This document shows, in pieces, positions 10,901-23,738 of a stretch of DNA of 64,000 nucleotides. A program made the position numbers and the translations under genes. Numbering within the stretch: position 1 is the first letter of the stretch; every line of letters starts with the position of its first letter. The DNA comes from Amblyomma americanum. Taxonomy: Eukaryota; Arthropoda; Arachnida; Ixodida; Ixodidae. The stretch lies in assembly GCF_052857255.1 (NCBI RefSeq), contig NC_135504.1, positions 143,370,121 to 143,434,120 of the forward strand, read 5' to 3'. The notes under the pieces are model-generated. The model saw only the letters and a list, made by a program, of their open reading frames with translations, was not told the DNA's origin and ran no database searches.

Positions 10901-12030
10901 CTTGCTAGTTTCGATCTAAAACGATGTAACCCGTTGTTTTGAGCCGGAATACAAGTTTTCGCGAGGTTCTGAGAGAAAAAGTTTACACCTTTCTCTCTTC
11001 TACTCTTCGACGACTTGTAAAATCGATGCTCGTGAATCTTGCTGGTTTCGATCTAAAACGATGTATCCCGTTGTTTTGAGCCGGAATAGAAGTTTTCGCG
11101 CAGTTCTGAGACAAAACGTTTACACCCTTCTCTCGTCTACTCTTCGACGACTTGTAAAATCGATGCTATTGAATCTTGCTAGTTTCGATCTAAAACGATG
11201 TATCCCGTTGTTTTGAGCCGGAATACAAGTTTTCGCGCAGTTCTGAGAGAAAAAGTTTACACCTTTCTCTCGTGTACTCTTCGACGTCTTTGTAAAATCT
11301 ATGCTCGTGAATCTTGCTAATTTCGACCTAAAACGATGTATTCCGTTGTTTTGAGCCGGAATACAAGTTTTGGCGCAGTTCTGAGAGAAAAAGTTTACAC
11401 CTTTCCCTCGTCTACTATTCGACGACTTGTAAAATCGATGCTCGTGAATCTTGCTAGTTTCAATCTAAAACGACGTATCCCGTTGTTTTGAGCCGGAATA
11501 CAAGTTTTCGCGCAGTTCTGAGAGAAAAAGTTTACACCTTTCTCTCGTCCACTCTTCGACGACTTGTAAAATCGATGCTCGTGAATCATGCTAGTTTCGA
11601 TCTGAACGATGTATCCCGTTGTTTTGAGCCGGAATACAAGTTTTGGCGCAGTTCTGAGAGAAAAAGTTTACACCTTTCCCTCGTCTACTATTCGACGACT
11701 TGTAAAATCGATGCTCGTGAATCTTGCTAGTTTCGACCTAAAACGATGTATCCCGTTGTTTTGAGCCGGAATGCAAGTTTTCGCGCAGTTCTGAGAGAAA
11801 AAGTTTACACCTTTCTCTCGTGTACTCTTCGACGACTTGTAAAATAAATGCTCGTGAATCTTGCTAGTTTCGATCTAAAACGATGAATCCCGTTGTTTTG
11901 AGCCGGAATACAAGTTTTCGCGCAGTTCTGAGAGAAAAAGTTTACACCTTTCTCTCGTCTACTCTTCGACGACTTGTAAAATCGATGCTCGTGAATCTTG
12001 CAAGTTTCGGTCTAAAACGATGTAACCCGT
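10901..12030 (+). repeat. Third copy of the 959-bp HOR neighbourhood
   Basis: Matches 4,600-5,730 at offset 6,301 bp. It carries the same order of monomers: GAGGTTCTGAGAG, GAATAGAAG/GAGACAAAACG, CTATTGAATC, GACGTCTTTG with AAATCTATGC, TTTTGGCGCAG, and a TCTGAACG form. One private change is CGTCCACTC near 11,548. Only one copy of the 7-monomer unit is present here, against two near 5-6.6 kb. Confidence 0.8.
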
Positions 12031-12579
12031 TGTTTTGAGCCGGAATACAAGTTTTCGCGAGGTTCTGAGGGAAAAAGTTTACACCTTTCTCTCGTCTACT
12101 CTTCGACGACTTGTAAAATCGATGCTCGTGAATCAAGCTGGTTTCGATCTAGAACGATGTATCCCGTTGTTTAGAGCCGGAATACAAGTTCTCGCGCAGT
12201 TCTGAGAGAAAACGTTTACACCTTTCTATCGTCTACTCTTCGACGACTTCTAAAATTGATGCTCGTGAATCATGGTAGTTTCGATCTAAAACGATGTATC
12301 CCGTTGTTTTGAGCCGGAATACAAGTTTTCGCGCAGTTCTGAGAGAAAAAGTTTACACCTTTCTCTCGTCTACTCCTCGACGACTTGTAAAATCGATGCT
12401 CGTGAATCGTGATAGTTTCGATCTAAACGATGTATCCCGTTGTTTTGAGCCGGAATACAAGTTTTCGCGAGGTTCTGAGGGAAAAAGTTTACACCTTTCT
12501 CTCGTCTACTCTTCGACGACTTGTAAAATCGATGCTCGTGAATCAAGCTGGTTTCGATCTAGAACGATGTATCCCGTTG

Positions 12580-14652
12580 TTTTGAGCCGGAATACAAGTT
12601 CTCGCGCAGTTCTGAGAGAAAACGTTTACACCTTTCTATTGTCTACACTTCGACGACTTCTAAAATCGATGCTCGTGAATCATGGTAGTTTCGATCTAAA
12701 ACGATGTATCCCGTTGTTTTGAGCCGGAATACAAGTTTTCGCGCAGTTCTGAGAGAAAAAGTTTACACCTTTCTCTCGTCTACTCCTCGACGACTTGTAA
12801 AATCGATGCTCGTGAATCATGCTAGTTTCGATCTAAACGATGTATCCCGTTGTTTTGAGCCGGAATACAAGTGTTCGCGCAGTTTTGAAAGAAAAAGTTT
12901 ACACCTTTCTCTCGTGTGCTCTTAGACGACTTGTGAAATAGATGCTCGTGAATCTTGCTAGATTCAATCTAAAACGATATTCCCGTTCTTTTGAGCCGGA
13001 ATACAAGTTTTCGCGCAGTTCTGAGAGAAAAAGTTTACACACTTCTCTCGTCTACTCTTCGACGACTTGTAAAATCGATGCTCGTGAATCTTGCTAGTTT
13101 CAATCTAAAACGACGTATCCCGTTGTTTTGAGCCGGAATACAAGTTTTCGCGCAGTTCTGAGAGAAAAAGTTTACACCTTTCTCTCGTGTACTCTTCGAC
13201 GACTTGTAAAATCGATTCTATTGAATCTTGCTAGTTTCGATCTAAAACGATGTATCCCGTTGTTTTGAGCCGGAATACAAGTTTTCGTGCAGTTCTGAGA
13301 GAAAAAGTTTACACCTTTTTCTCGTCTATATTCGACGACATTGTAAAATCGATGCTCGTGAATCTTGCTAGTTTCGACCTGAAACGATGTATCCCGTTGT
13401 TTTGAGCCGGAATACAAGTTTTCGCGCAGTTCTGAGAGAAAAAATTTACACCTTTCTTTCGTGTACTCTTCGACGACTTGTAAAATCGATGCTCGTGAAT
13501 CTTGCTAGTTTCGATCTAAAATGATGAATCCCGTTGTTTTGAGCCGGAATAGAAGTTTTCGCGCAGTTCTGAGAGAAAAAGTTTACACCTTTCTCTCGTC
13601 TACTCTTCGACGACTTGTAAAATCGATGCTCGTGAATCTTGCAAGTTTCAATCTAAAACGATGTAACCCGTTGTTTTGAGCCGGAATACAAGTTTTCGCG
13701 AGGTTCTGAGAGAAAAAGTTTACACCTTTCTCTCTTCTACTCTTCGACGACTTGTAAAATCGATGCTCGTGAATCTTGCTGGTTTCGGTCTAAAACGATG
13801 TATCCCGTTGTTTTGAGCCGGAATAGAAGTTTTCGCGCAGTTCTGAGACAAAACGTTTACACCCTTCTCTCGTCTACTCTTCGACGACTTGTAAAATCGA
13901 TGCTATTGAATCTTGCTAGTTTCGATCTAAAACGATGTATCCCGTTGTTTTGAGCCGGAATACAAGTTTTCGTGCAGTTCTGAGAGAAAACGTTTACACC
14001 TTTCTCTCGTGTAATTTTCGACGACGTGTAAAATCGATGCTTGTGAATCTTGCTAGTTTCGATCTAAAACGATGTATCCCGTTGTTTTGAGCCGGAATAC
14101 AAGTTTTCGCGCAGTTCTGAGAGAAAAAGTTTACACCTTTCTCTCGTGTACTCTTCGACGTCTTTGTAAAATCCATGCTCGTGAATCTTGCTAGTTTCGA
14201 CCTAAAACGATGTATCCCGTTGTTTTGAGCCGGAATACAAGTTTTGGCGCAGTTCTGAGAGAAAAAGTTTACACCTTTCCCTCGTCTACTATTCGACGAC
14301 TTGTAAAATCGATGCTCGTGAATCTTGCTAGTTTCGACCTAAAACGATGTATCCCGTTGTTTTGAGCCGGAATGCAAGTTTTCGCGCAGTTCTGAGAGAA
14401 AAAGTTTACACCTTTCTCTCGTGTACTCTTCGACGTCTTTGTAAAATCCATGCTCGTGAATCTTGCTAGTTTCGACCTAAAACGATGTATCCCGTTGTTT
14501 TGAGCCGGAATACAAGTTTTGGCGCAGTTCTGAGAGAAAAAGTTTACACCTTTCCCTCGTCTACTATTCGACGACTTGTAAAATCGATGCTCGTGAATCT
14601 TGCTAGTTTCGACCTAAAACGATGTATCCCGTTGTTTTGAGCCGGAATGCAA
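12580..14652 (+). repeat. 15-monomer block, copy 1 (repeats at 15,047-17,120)
   Basis: Matches 15,047-17,120 at offset 2,467 bp, becoming 2,468 bp after a 1-bp deletion at about 12,977 (CGATATTCCC here, CGATATATCCC in the other copy). It contains the 8,584-9,996 homologue from 13,240 onward. Confidence 0.85.
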
Positions 14653-14927
14653 GTTTTCGCGCAGTTCTGAGAGAAAAAGTTTACACCTTTCTCTCGTGTA
14701 CTCTTCGACGTCTTTGTAAAATCCATGCTCGTGAATCTTGCTAGTTTCGACCTAAAACGATGTATCCCGTTGTTTTGAGCCGGAATACAAGTTTTGGCGC
14801 AGTTCTGAGAGAAAAAGTTTACACCTTTCCCTCGTCTACTATTCGACGACTTGTAAAATCGATGCTCGTGAATCTTGCTAGTTTCGACCTAAAACGATGT
14901 ATCCCGTTGTTTTGAGCCGGAATGCAA
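14103..14927 (+). repeat. XY dimer repeat, 3 x 275 bp
   Basis: Three uninterrupted XY dimers. X starts at 14,103, 14,378 and 14,653; Y starts at 14,241, 14,516 and 14,791. The corresponding stretch at 9,447-9,996 has two. The offset between flanking sequences changes from 4,656 to 4,931 bp across the array, a difference of exactly one 275-bp dimer. Confidence 0.9.
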
Positions 14928-15046
14928 GTTTTCGCGCAGTTCTGAGAGAAAAAGTTTACACCTTTCTCTCGTGTACTCTTCGACGACTTGTAAAATCGAT
15001 GCTCGTGAATCTTGCAAGTTTCGGTCTAAAACGATGTAACCCGTTG

Positions 15047-17120
15047 TTTTGAGCCGGAATACAAGTTCTCGCGGAGTTCTGAGAGAAAACGTTTACACCT
15101 TTCTATCGTCTACTCTTCGACGACTTCTAAAATCGATGCTCGTGAATCATGGTAGTTTCGATCTAAAACGATGTATCCCGTTGTTTTGAGCCGGAATACA
15201 AGTTTTCGCGCAGTTCTGAGAGAAAAAGTTTACACCTTTCTCTCGTCTACTCCTCGACGACTTGTAAAATCGATGCTCGTGAATCATGATAGTTTCGATC
15301 TAAACGATGTATCCCGTTGTTTTGAGCCGGAATACAAGTGTTCGCGCAGTTTTGAAAGAAAAAGTTTACACCTTTCTCTCGTGTGCTCTTAGACGACTTG
15401 TGAAATAGATGCTCGTGAATCTTGCTAGATTCAATCTAAAACGATATATCCCGTTCTTTTGAGCCGGAATACAAGTTTTCGCGCAGTTCTGAGAGAAAAA
15501 GTTTACACAATTCTCTCGTCTACTCTTCGACGACTTGTAAAATCGATGCTCGTGAATCTTGCTAGTTTCAATCTAAAACGACGTATCCCGTTGTTTTGAG
15601 CCGGAATACAAGTTTTCGCGCAGTTCTGAGAGAAAAAGTTTACACCTTTCTCTCGTGTACTCTTCGACGACTTGTAAAATCGATTCTATTGAATCTTGCT
15701 AGTTTCGATCTAAAACGATGTATCCCGTTGTTTTGAGCCGGAATACAAGTTTTCGTGCAGTTCTGAGAGAAAAAGTTTACACCTTTTTCTCGTCTATATT
15801 CGACGACATTGTAAAATCGATGCTCGTGAATCTTGCTAGTTTCGACCTGAAACGATGTATCCCGTTGTTTTGAGCCGGAATACAAGTTTTCGCGCAGTTC
15901 TGAGAGAAAAAATTTACACCTTTCTTTCGTGTACTCTTCGACGACTTGTAAAATCGATGCTCGTGAATCTTGCTAGTTTCGATCTAAAATGATGAATCCC
16001 GTTGTTTTGAGCCGGAATAGAAGTTTTCGCGCAGTTCTGAGAGAAAAAGTTTACACCTTTCTCTCGTCTACTCTTCGACGACTTGTAAAATCGATGCTCG
16101 TGAATCTTGCAAGTTTCAATCTAAAACGATGTAACCCGTTGTTTTGAGCCGGAATACAAGTTTTCGCGAGGTTCTGAGAGAAAAAGTTTACACCTTTCTC
16201 TCTTCTACTCTTCGACGACTTGTAAAATCGATGCTCGTGAATCTTGCTGGTTTCGGTCTAAAACGATGTATCCCGTTGTTTTGAGCCGGAATAGAAGTTT
16301 TCGCGCAGTTCTGAGACAAAACGTTTACACCCTTCTCTCGTCTACTCTTCGACGACTTGTAAAATCGATGCTATTGAATCTTGCTAGTTTCGATCTAAAA
16401 CGATGTATCCCGTTGTTTTGAGCCGGAATACAAGTTTTCGTGCAGTTCTCAGAGAAAACGTTTACACCTTTCTCTCGTGTAATTTTCGACGACGTGTAAA
16501 ATCGATGCTTGTGAATCTTGCTAGTTTCGATCTAAAACGATGTATCCCGTTGTTTTGAGCCGGAATACAAGTTTTCGCGCAGTTCTAAGAGAAAAAGTTT
16601 GCACCTTTCTCTCGTGTACTCTTCGACGTCTTTGTAAAATCCATGCTCGTGAATCTTGCTAGTTTCGACCTAAAACGATGTATCCCGTTGTTTTGAGCCG
16701 GAATACAAGTTTTGGCGCAGTTCTGAGAGAAAAAGTTTACACCTTTCCCTCGTCTACTATTCGACGACTTGTAAAATCGATGCTCATGAATCTTGCTAGT
16801 TTCGACCTAAAACGATGTATCCCGTTGTTTTGAGCCGGAATGCAAGTTTTCGCGCAGTTCTGAGAGAAAAAGGTTACACCTTTCTCTCGTGTACTCTTCG
16901 ACGTCTTTGTAAAATCCATGCTCGTGAATCTTGCTAGTTTTGACCTAAAACGATGTATCCCGTTGTTTTGAGCCGGAATGCAAGTTTTGGCGCAGTTCTG
17001 AGAGAAAAAGTTTACACCTTTCCCTCGTCTACTATTCGACGACTTGTAAAATCGATGCTCGTGAATCTTGCTAGTTTCGACCTAAAACGATGTATCCCGT
17101 TGTTTTGAGCCGGAATGCAA
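15047..17120 (+). repeat. 15-monomer block, copy 2
   Basis: Second copy of 12,580-14,652. Private changes include CTCGCGGAG near 15,068, ACACAATTC near 15,508, GTTCTCAGAG near 16,446, GTTCTAAGAG with TTTGCACC near 16,585-16,601, and AAAGGTTAC near 16,870. The two terminal XY dimers (16,571-17,120) correspond to the first two of the triplet at 14,103-14,652. Confidence 0.85.
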
Positions 17121-17395
17121 GTTTTCGCGCAGTTCTGAGAGAAAAAGTTTACACCTTTCCCTCGTCTACTATTCGACGACTTGTAAAATCGATGCTCGTG
17201 AATCTTGCTAGTTTCGACCTAAAACGATGTATCCCGTTGTTTTGAGCCGGAATGCAAGTTTTCGCGCAGTTCTGAGAGAAAAAGTTTACACCTTTCCCTC
17301 GTCTACTATTCGACGTCTTTGTAAAATCCATGCTCGTGAATCTTGCTAGTTTCGACCTAAAACGATGTATCCCGTTGTTTTGAGCCGGAATACAA
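17121..17395 (+). repeat. Chimeric X/Y monomers
   Basis: Two mosaic monomers where X and Y would be expected. At 17,121-17,257 an X-type head (GTTTTCGCGCAG) is joined to a Y-type body (TTTCCCTCG, CTACTATTCG, GACGACTTG). At 17,258-17,395 the head is X, the middle is Y (TTTCCCTCG, CTACTATTCG), and the rest is X again (GACGTCTTTG, AAATCCATGC). The switches fall within shared sequence and suggest gene conversion or unequal exchange inside monomers. Confidence 0.8.
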
Positions 17396-17532
17396 GTTTT
17401 GGCGCAGTTCTGAGAGAAAAAGTTTACACCTTTCCCTCGTCTACTATTCGACGACTTGTAAAATCGATGCTCGTGAATCTTGCTAGTTTCGACCTAAAAC
17501 GATGTATCCCGTTGTTTTGAGCCGGAATGCAA

Positions 17533-20178
17533 GTTTTCGCGCAGTTCTGAGAGAAAAAGTTTACACCTTTCTCTCGTGTACTCTTCGACGACTTGTAAAA
17601 TCGATGCTCGTGAATCTTGCAAGTTTCGGTCTAAAACGATGTAACCCGTTGTTTTGAGCCGGAATACAAGTTTTCGCGAGGTTCTGAGGGAAAAAGTTTA
17701 CACCTTTCTCTCGTCTACTCTTCGACGACTTGTAAAATCGATGCTCGTGAATCAAGCTGGTTTCGATCTAGAACGATGTATCCCGTTGTTTTGAGCCGGA
17801 ATACAAGTTCTCGCGCAGTTCTGAGAGAAAACGTTTACACCTTTCTATCGTCTACTCTTCGACGACTTCTAAAATCGATGCTCGTGAATCATGGTAGTTT
17901 CGATCTAAAACGATGTATCCCGTTGTTTTGAGCCGGAATAAAAGTTTTCGCGCAGTTCTGAGAGAAAAAGTTTACACCTTTCTCTCGTCTACTCCTCGAC
18001 GACTTGTAAAATCGATGCTCGTGAATCATGATAGTTTCGATCTAAACGATGTATCCCGTTGTTTTGAGCCGGAATACAAGTTTTCGCGCAGTTTTGAAAG
18101 AAAAAGTTTACACCTTTCTCTCGTGTGCTCTTCGACGACTTGTGAAATTGATGCTCGTGAATCTTGCTAGATTCAATCTAAAACGATATATCCCGTTGTT
18201 TTGAGCCTGAATACAAGTTTTCGCGCAGTTCTGAGAGAAAAAGTTTACACATTTCTCTCGGCTACTCTTCGACGACTTGTAATATCGATGCTCGTGAATC
18301 TTGCTAGTTTCGATCTAAAACGATGTAACCCGTTGTTTTGAGCCGGAATACAAGTTTTCGCGCAGTTTTGAGAGAAAAAGTTTACACCTTTTCTCGTCTA
18401 TATTCGACGACTTGTAATATCGATGCTCGTGAATCTTGCTAGTTTCGATCTAAAATGATGTAACCCGTTGTTTTGAGCCGGAATACAAGTTTTCGCGCAG
18501 TTCTGAGAGAAAAAGTTTACACCTTTCCCTCGTCTACTATTCGACGACTTGTAAAATCGATGCTCGTGAATCTTGCTAGTTTCGATCTACAACGAAGTAT
18601 GCCGTTGTTTTGAGCTGGAATAGAAGTTTTCGCGCAGTTCTGAGAGAAAAAGTTTACACATTTCTCTCGTCTACTCTTCGACGACTTTTAATATCGATGC
18701 TCGTGAATCTTGCTAGTTTCGATCTAAAACGATGTAACCCGTTGTTTTGAGCCGGAATACAAGTTTTCGCGCAGTTCTGAGAGAAAAAGTTTACACCTTT
18801 CTCTCGTGTACTCTTCGACGACTTGTAAAATCGATGCTCGTGAATCTTGCTAGTTTCGATCTAAAACGATGAATCCCGTTGTTTTGAGCCGGAATACAAG
18901 TTTTCGCGAGGTTCTGAGAGACAAAGTTTACACCTTTCTCTCTTCTACTCTTCGACGACTTGTAAAATCGATGCTCGTGAATCTTGCTGGTTTCGATCTA
19001 AAACGATGTATCCCGTTGTTTTGAGCCGGAATAGAAGTTTTCGCGCAGTTCTGAGACAAAACGTTTACACCCTTCTCTCGTCTACTCTTCGACGACTTGT
19101 AAAATCGATGCTATTGAATCTGGCTAGTTTCGATCTAAAACGATGTATCCCGTTGTTTTCAGCCGGAATACAAGTTTTGGCGCAGTTCTGAGAGAAAAAG
19201 TTTACACCTTTCTCTCGTGTACTCTTCGACGACTTGTAAAATTGATGCTATTGAATGTGGCTAGTTTCGATCTAAAACGATGTATCCCGTTGTTTTGAGT
19301 CGGAATACAAGTTTTCGCGCAGTTCTGAGAGAAAAAGTTTACACCTTTCTCTCGTCTACTCTTCGACGACTTGTAAAATCGATGCTCGTGAATCTTGCTA
19401 GTTTCGACCTAAAACGATGTTTGCCGTTGTTTTGAGCCGGAATACAAGTTTTCGCGCAGTTTTGAGAGAAAAAGTTTACACCTTTCTCTCGTGTACTCTT
19501 CGACGTCTTTGTAAAATCCATGCTCGTGAATCTTGCTAGTTTCGACCTAAAACGATGTATCCCGTTGTTTTGAGCCGGAATACAAGATTTGGCGCAGTTC
19601 TGAGAGAAAAAGTTTACACCTTTCCCTCGTCTACTATTCGACGACTTGTAAAATCGATGCTCGTGAATCTTGCTAGTTTCGACCTAAAACGATGTATCCC
19701 GTTGTTTTGAGCCGGAATGCAAGTTTTCGCGCAGTTCTGAGAGAAAAAGTTTACACCTTTCTCTCGTGTACTCTTCGACGACTTGTAAAATCGATGCTCG
19801 TGAATCTTGCAAGTTTTGGTCTAAAACGATGTAACCCGTTGTTTTGAGCCGGAATACAAGTTTTCGCGAGGTTCTGAGGGAAAAAGTTTACACCTTTCTC
19901 TCGTCTACTCTTCGACGACTTGTAAAATCGATGCTCGTGAATCAAGCTGGTTTCGATCTAGAACGATGTATCCCGTTGTTTTGAGCCGGAATACAAGTTC
20001 TCGCGCAGTTCTGAGAGAAAACGTTTGCACCTTTCTATCGTCTACTCTTCGACGACTTCTAAAATCGATGCTCGTGAATCATGGTAGTTTCGATCTAAAA
20101 CGATGTATCCCGTTGTTTTGAGCCGGAATACAAGTTTTCGCGCAGTTCTGAGAGAAAAAGTTTACACCTTTCTCTCGT
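17533..20178 (+). repeat. Large block repeated at 20,957-23,738, copy 1
   Basis: Aligns to 20,957-23,738 at offset 3,424 bp on the left (25 monomers minus 1) and 3,560 bp from about 18,781 onward. The 136-bp jump is one extra monomer in copy 2 near 22,182. Shared private variants include GAGCCTGAATAC, CTACAACGAAGTATGCC, GAGCTGGAATAGAAG, GAGAGACAAAG and GATGTTTGCCG. Confidence 0.85.
19155..20140 (+). repeat. 9-monomer (1,234-bp) block, copy 1
   Basis: Matches 20,390-21,374 at offset 1,234-1,235 bp (9 monomers plus 1-2 bp). Both copies share GAATGTGGCTAG, GAGTCGG, GATGTTTGCCG with GTTTTGAGAG, the X-type GACGTCTTTG monomer, and the GAGGTTCTGAGGG cassette. This smaller duplication lies inside and across the 3.4-kb block. 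Confidence 0.8.
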
Positions 20179-20389
20179 GTACTCTTCGACGTCTTTGTAA
20201 AATCCATGCTCGTGAATCCTGCTAGTTTCGACCTAAAACGATGTATGCCGTTGTTTTGAGCCGGAATACAAGTTTTGGCGCAGTTCTGAGAGAAAAAGTT
20301 TACACCTTTCCCTCGTCTACTATTCGACGACTTGTAAAATCGATGCTCGTGAATCTTGCTAGTTTCGACCTAAAACGATGTTTGCCGTT

Positions 20390-21374
20390 GTTTTGAGCCG
20401 GAATACAAGTTTTGGCGCAGTTCTGAGAGAAAAAGTTTACACCTTTCTCTCGTGTACTCTTCGACGACTTGTAAAATCGATGCTATTGAATGTGGCTAGT
20501 TTCGATCTAAAACGATGTATCCCGTTCTTTTGAGTCGGAATACAAGTTTTCGCGCAGTTCTGAGAGAAAAAGTTTACACCTTTCTCTCGTCTACTCTTCG
20601 ACGACTTGTAAAATTGATGCTCGTGAATCTTGCTAGTTTCGACCTAAAACGATGTTTGCCGTTGTTTTGAGCCGGAATAGAAGTTTTCGCGCAGTTTTGA
20701 GAGAAAAAGTTTACACCTTTCTCTCGTGTACTCTTCGACGTCTTTGTAAAATCCATGCTCGTGATTCTTGCTAGTTCGACCTAAAACGATGTATCCCGTT
20801 GTTTTGAGCCGGAATACAAGTTTTGGCGCAGTTCTGAGAGAAAAAGTTTACACCTTTCCCTCGTCTACTATTCGACGACTTGTAAACTCGATGCTCGTGA
20901 ATCTTGCTAGTTTCGACCTAAAACGATGTATCCCGTTGTTTTGAGCCGGAATGCAAGTTTTCGCGCAGTTCTGAGAGAAAAAGTTTACACCTTTCTCTCG
21001 TGTACTCTTCGACGACTTGTAAAATCGATGCTCGTGAATCTTGCAAGTTTCGGTCTAAAACGATGTAACCCGTTGTTTTGAGCCGGAATACAAGTTTTCG
21101 CGAGGTTCTGAGGGAAAAAGTTTACACCTTTCTCTCGTCTACTCTTCGACGACTTGTAAAATCGATGCTCGTGAATCAAGCTGGTTTCGATCTAGAACGA
21201 TGTATCCCGTTGTTTTGAGCCGGAATACAAGTTCTCGCGCAGTTCTGAGAGAAAACGTTTACACCTTTCTATCGTCTACGCTTCGACGACTTCTAAAATC
21301 GATGCTCGTGAATCATGGTAGTTTCGATCTAAAACGATGTATCCCGTTGTTTTGAGCCGGAATACAAGTTTTCG
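20390..21374 (+). repeat. 9-monomer (1,234-bp) block, copy 2
   Basis: Second copy of 19,155-20,140. Private differences are CCGTTCTTTTGAG near 20,522, TTAAATTGATGC-type change near 20,612, GTGATTCTTGCTAGTTCG (one base short) near 20,761, AAACTCGATGC near 20,885 and CTACGCTTCG near 21,277. Confidence 0.8.
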
Positions 21375-23738
21375 CGCAGTTCTGAGAGAAAAAGTTTACA
21401 CCTTTCTCTCGTCTACTCCTCGACGACTTGTAAAATCGATGCTCGTGAATCATGATAGTTTCGATCTAAACGATGTATCCCGTTGTTTTGAGCCGGAATA
21501 CAAGTTTTCGCGCAGTTTTGAAAGAAAAAGTTTACACCTTTCTCTCGTGTGCTCTTCGACGACTTGTGAAATTGATGCTCGTGAATCTTGCTAGATTCAA
21601 TCTAAAACGATATATCCCGTTGTTTTGAGCCTGAATACAAGTTTTCGCGCAGTTCTGAGAGAAAAAGTTTACACATTTCTCTCGTCTACTCTTCGACGAC
21701 TTGTAATATCGATGCTCGTGAATCTTGCTAGTTTCGATCTAAAACGATGTAACCCGTTGTTTTGAGCCCGAATACAAGTTTTCGCGCAGTTCTGAGAGAA
21801 AAAGTTTACACCTTTTCTCGTCTATATTCGACGACTTGTAATATCGATGCTCGTGAATCTTGCTAGTTTCGATCTAAAATGATGTAACCCGTTCTTTTGA
21901 GCCGGAATACAAGTTTTCGCGCAGTTCTGAGAGAAAACGTTTACACCTTTCCCTCGTCTACTATTCGACGACTTGTAAAATCGATGCTCGTGAATCTTGC
22001 TAGTTTCGAGCTACAACGAAGTATGCCGTTGTTTTGAGCTGGAATAGAAGTTTTCGCGCAGTTCTGAGAGAAAAAGTTTACACATTTCTCTCGTCTACTC
22101 TTCGACGACTTGTAATATCGATGCTCGTGAATCTTGCTAGTTTCGATCTAAAACGATGTAACCCGTTGTTTTGAGCCGGAATACAAGTTTTCGTGCAGTT
22201 CTGAGAGAAAAAGTTTACACCTTTTTCTCGTCTATATTCGACGACTTGTAAAATCGATGCTCGTGAATCTTGCTAGTTTCGACCTGAAACGATGTATCCC
22301 GTTGTTTTGAGCCGGAATACAAGTTTTCGCGCAGTTCTGAGAGAAAAAGGTTACACCTTTCTCTCGTGTACTCTTCGACGACTTGTAAAATCGGTGCTCG
22401 TGAATCTTGCTAGTTTCGATTTAAAACGATGAATCCCGTTGTTTTGAGCCGGAATACAAGTTTTCGCGAGGTTCTGAGAGACAAAGTTTACACCTTTCTC
22501 TCTTCTACTCTTCGACGACTTGTAAAATCGATGCTCGTGAATCTTGCTGGTTTCGATCTAAAACGATGTATCCCGTTGTTTTGAGCCGGAATAGAAGTTT
22601 TCGCGCAGTTCTGAGACAAAACGTTTACACCCTTCTCTCGTCTACTCTTCGACGACTTGTAAAATCGATGCTATTGAATCTGGCTAGTTTCGATCTAAAA
22701 CGATGTATCCCGTTGTTTTGAGCCGGAATACAAGTTTTGGCGCAGTTCTGAGAGAAAAAGTTTACACCTTTCTCTCGTGTACTCTTCGACGACTTGTAAA
22801 ATCGATGCTATTGAATGCGGCTAGTTTCGATCTAAAACGATGTATCCCGTTGTTTTGAGTCGGAATACAAGTTTTCGCGCAGTTCTGAGAGAAAAAGTTT
22901 ACACCTTTCTCTCGTCTACTCTTCGACGACTTGTAAAATCGATGCTCGTGAATCTTGCTAGTCTCGACCTAAAACGATGTTTGCCGTTGTTTTGAGCCGG
23001 AATACAAGTTTTCGCGCAGTTTTGAGAGAAAAAGTTTACACCTTTCTCTCGTGTACTCTTCGACGTCTTTGTAAAATCCATGCTCGTGAATCTTGCTAGT
23101 TTCGACCTAAAACGATGTATCCCGTTGTTTTGAGCTGGAATACAAGATTTGGCGCAGTTCTGAGAGAAAAAGTTTACACCTTTCCCTCGTCTACTATTCG
23201 ACGACTTGTAAAATCGATGCTCGTGAATCTTGCTAGTTTCGACCTAAAACGATGTATCCCGTTGTTTTGAGCCGGAATGCAAGTTTTCGCGCAGTTCTGA
23301 GAGAAAAAGTTTACACCTTTCTCTCGTGTACTCTTCGACGACTTGTAAAATCGATGCTCGTGAATCTTGCAAGTTTCGGTCTAAAACGATGTAACCCGTT
23401 GTTTTGAGCCGGAATACAAGTTTTCGCGAGGTTCTGAGGGAAAAAGTTTACACCTTTCTCTCGTCTACTCTTCGACGACTTGTAAAATCGATGCTCGTGA
23501 ATCAAGCTGGTTTCGATCTAGAACGATGTATCCCGTTGTTTTGAGCCGGAATACAAGTTCTCGCGCAGTTCTGAGAGAAAACGTTTACACCTTTCTATCG
23601 TCTACTCTTCGACGACTTCTAAAATCGATGCTCGTGAATCATGGTAGTTTCGATCTAAAACGATGTATCCCGTTGTTTTGAGCCGGAATACAAGTTTTCG
23701 CGCAGTTCTGAGAGAAAAAGTTTACACCTTTCTCTCGT
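20957..23738 (+). repeat. Large block, copy 2 (one extra monomer)
   Basis: Copy of 17,533-20,178 enlarged by one 136-bp monomer near 22,182-22,320, of the TTTTTCTCGTCTATATTCG/GACCTGAAACG class. Private changes include GAGCCCGAATAC near 21,767, TCGAGCTAC near 22,006, ATCGGTGCTC near 22,391, TCGATTTAAAACG near 22,418 and GAGCTGG near 23,132. Confidence 0.85.
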
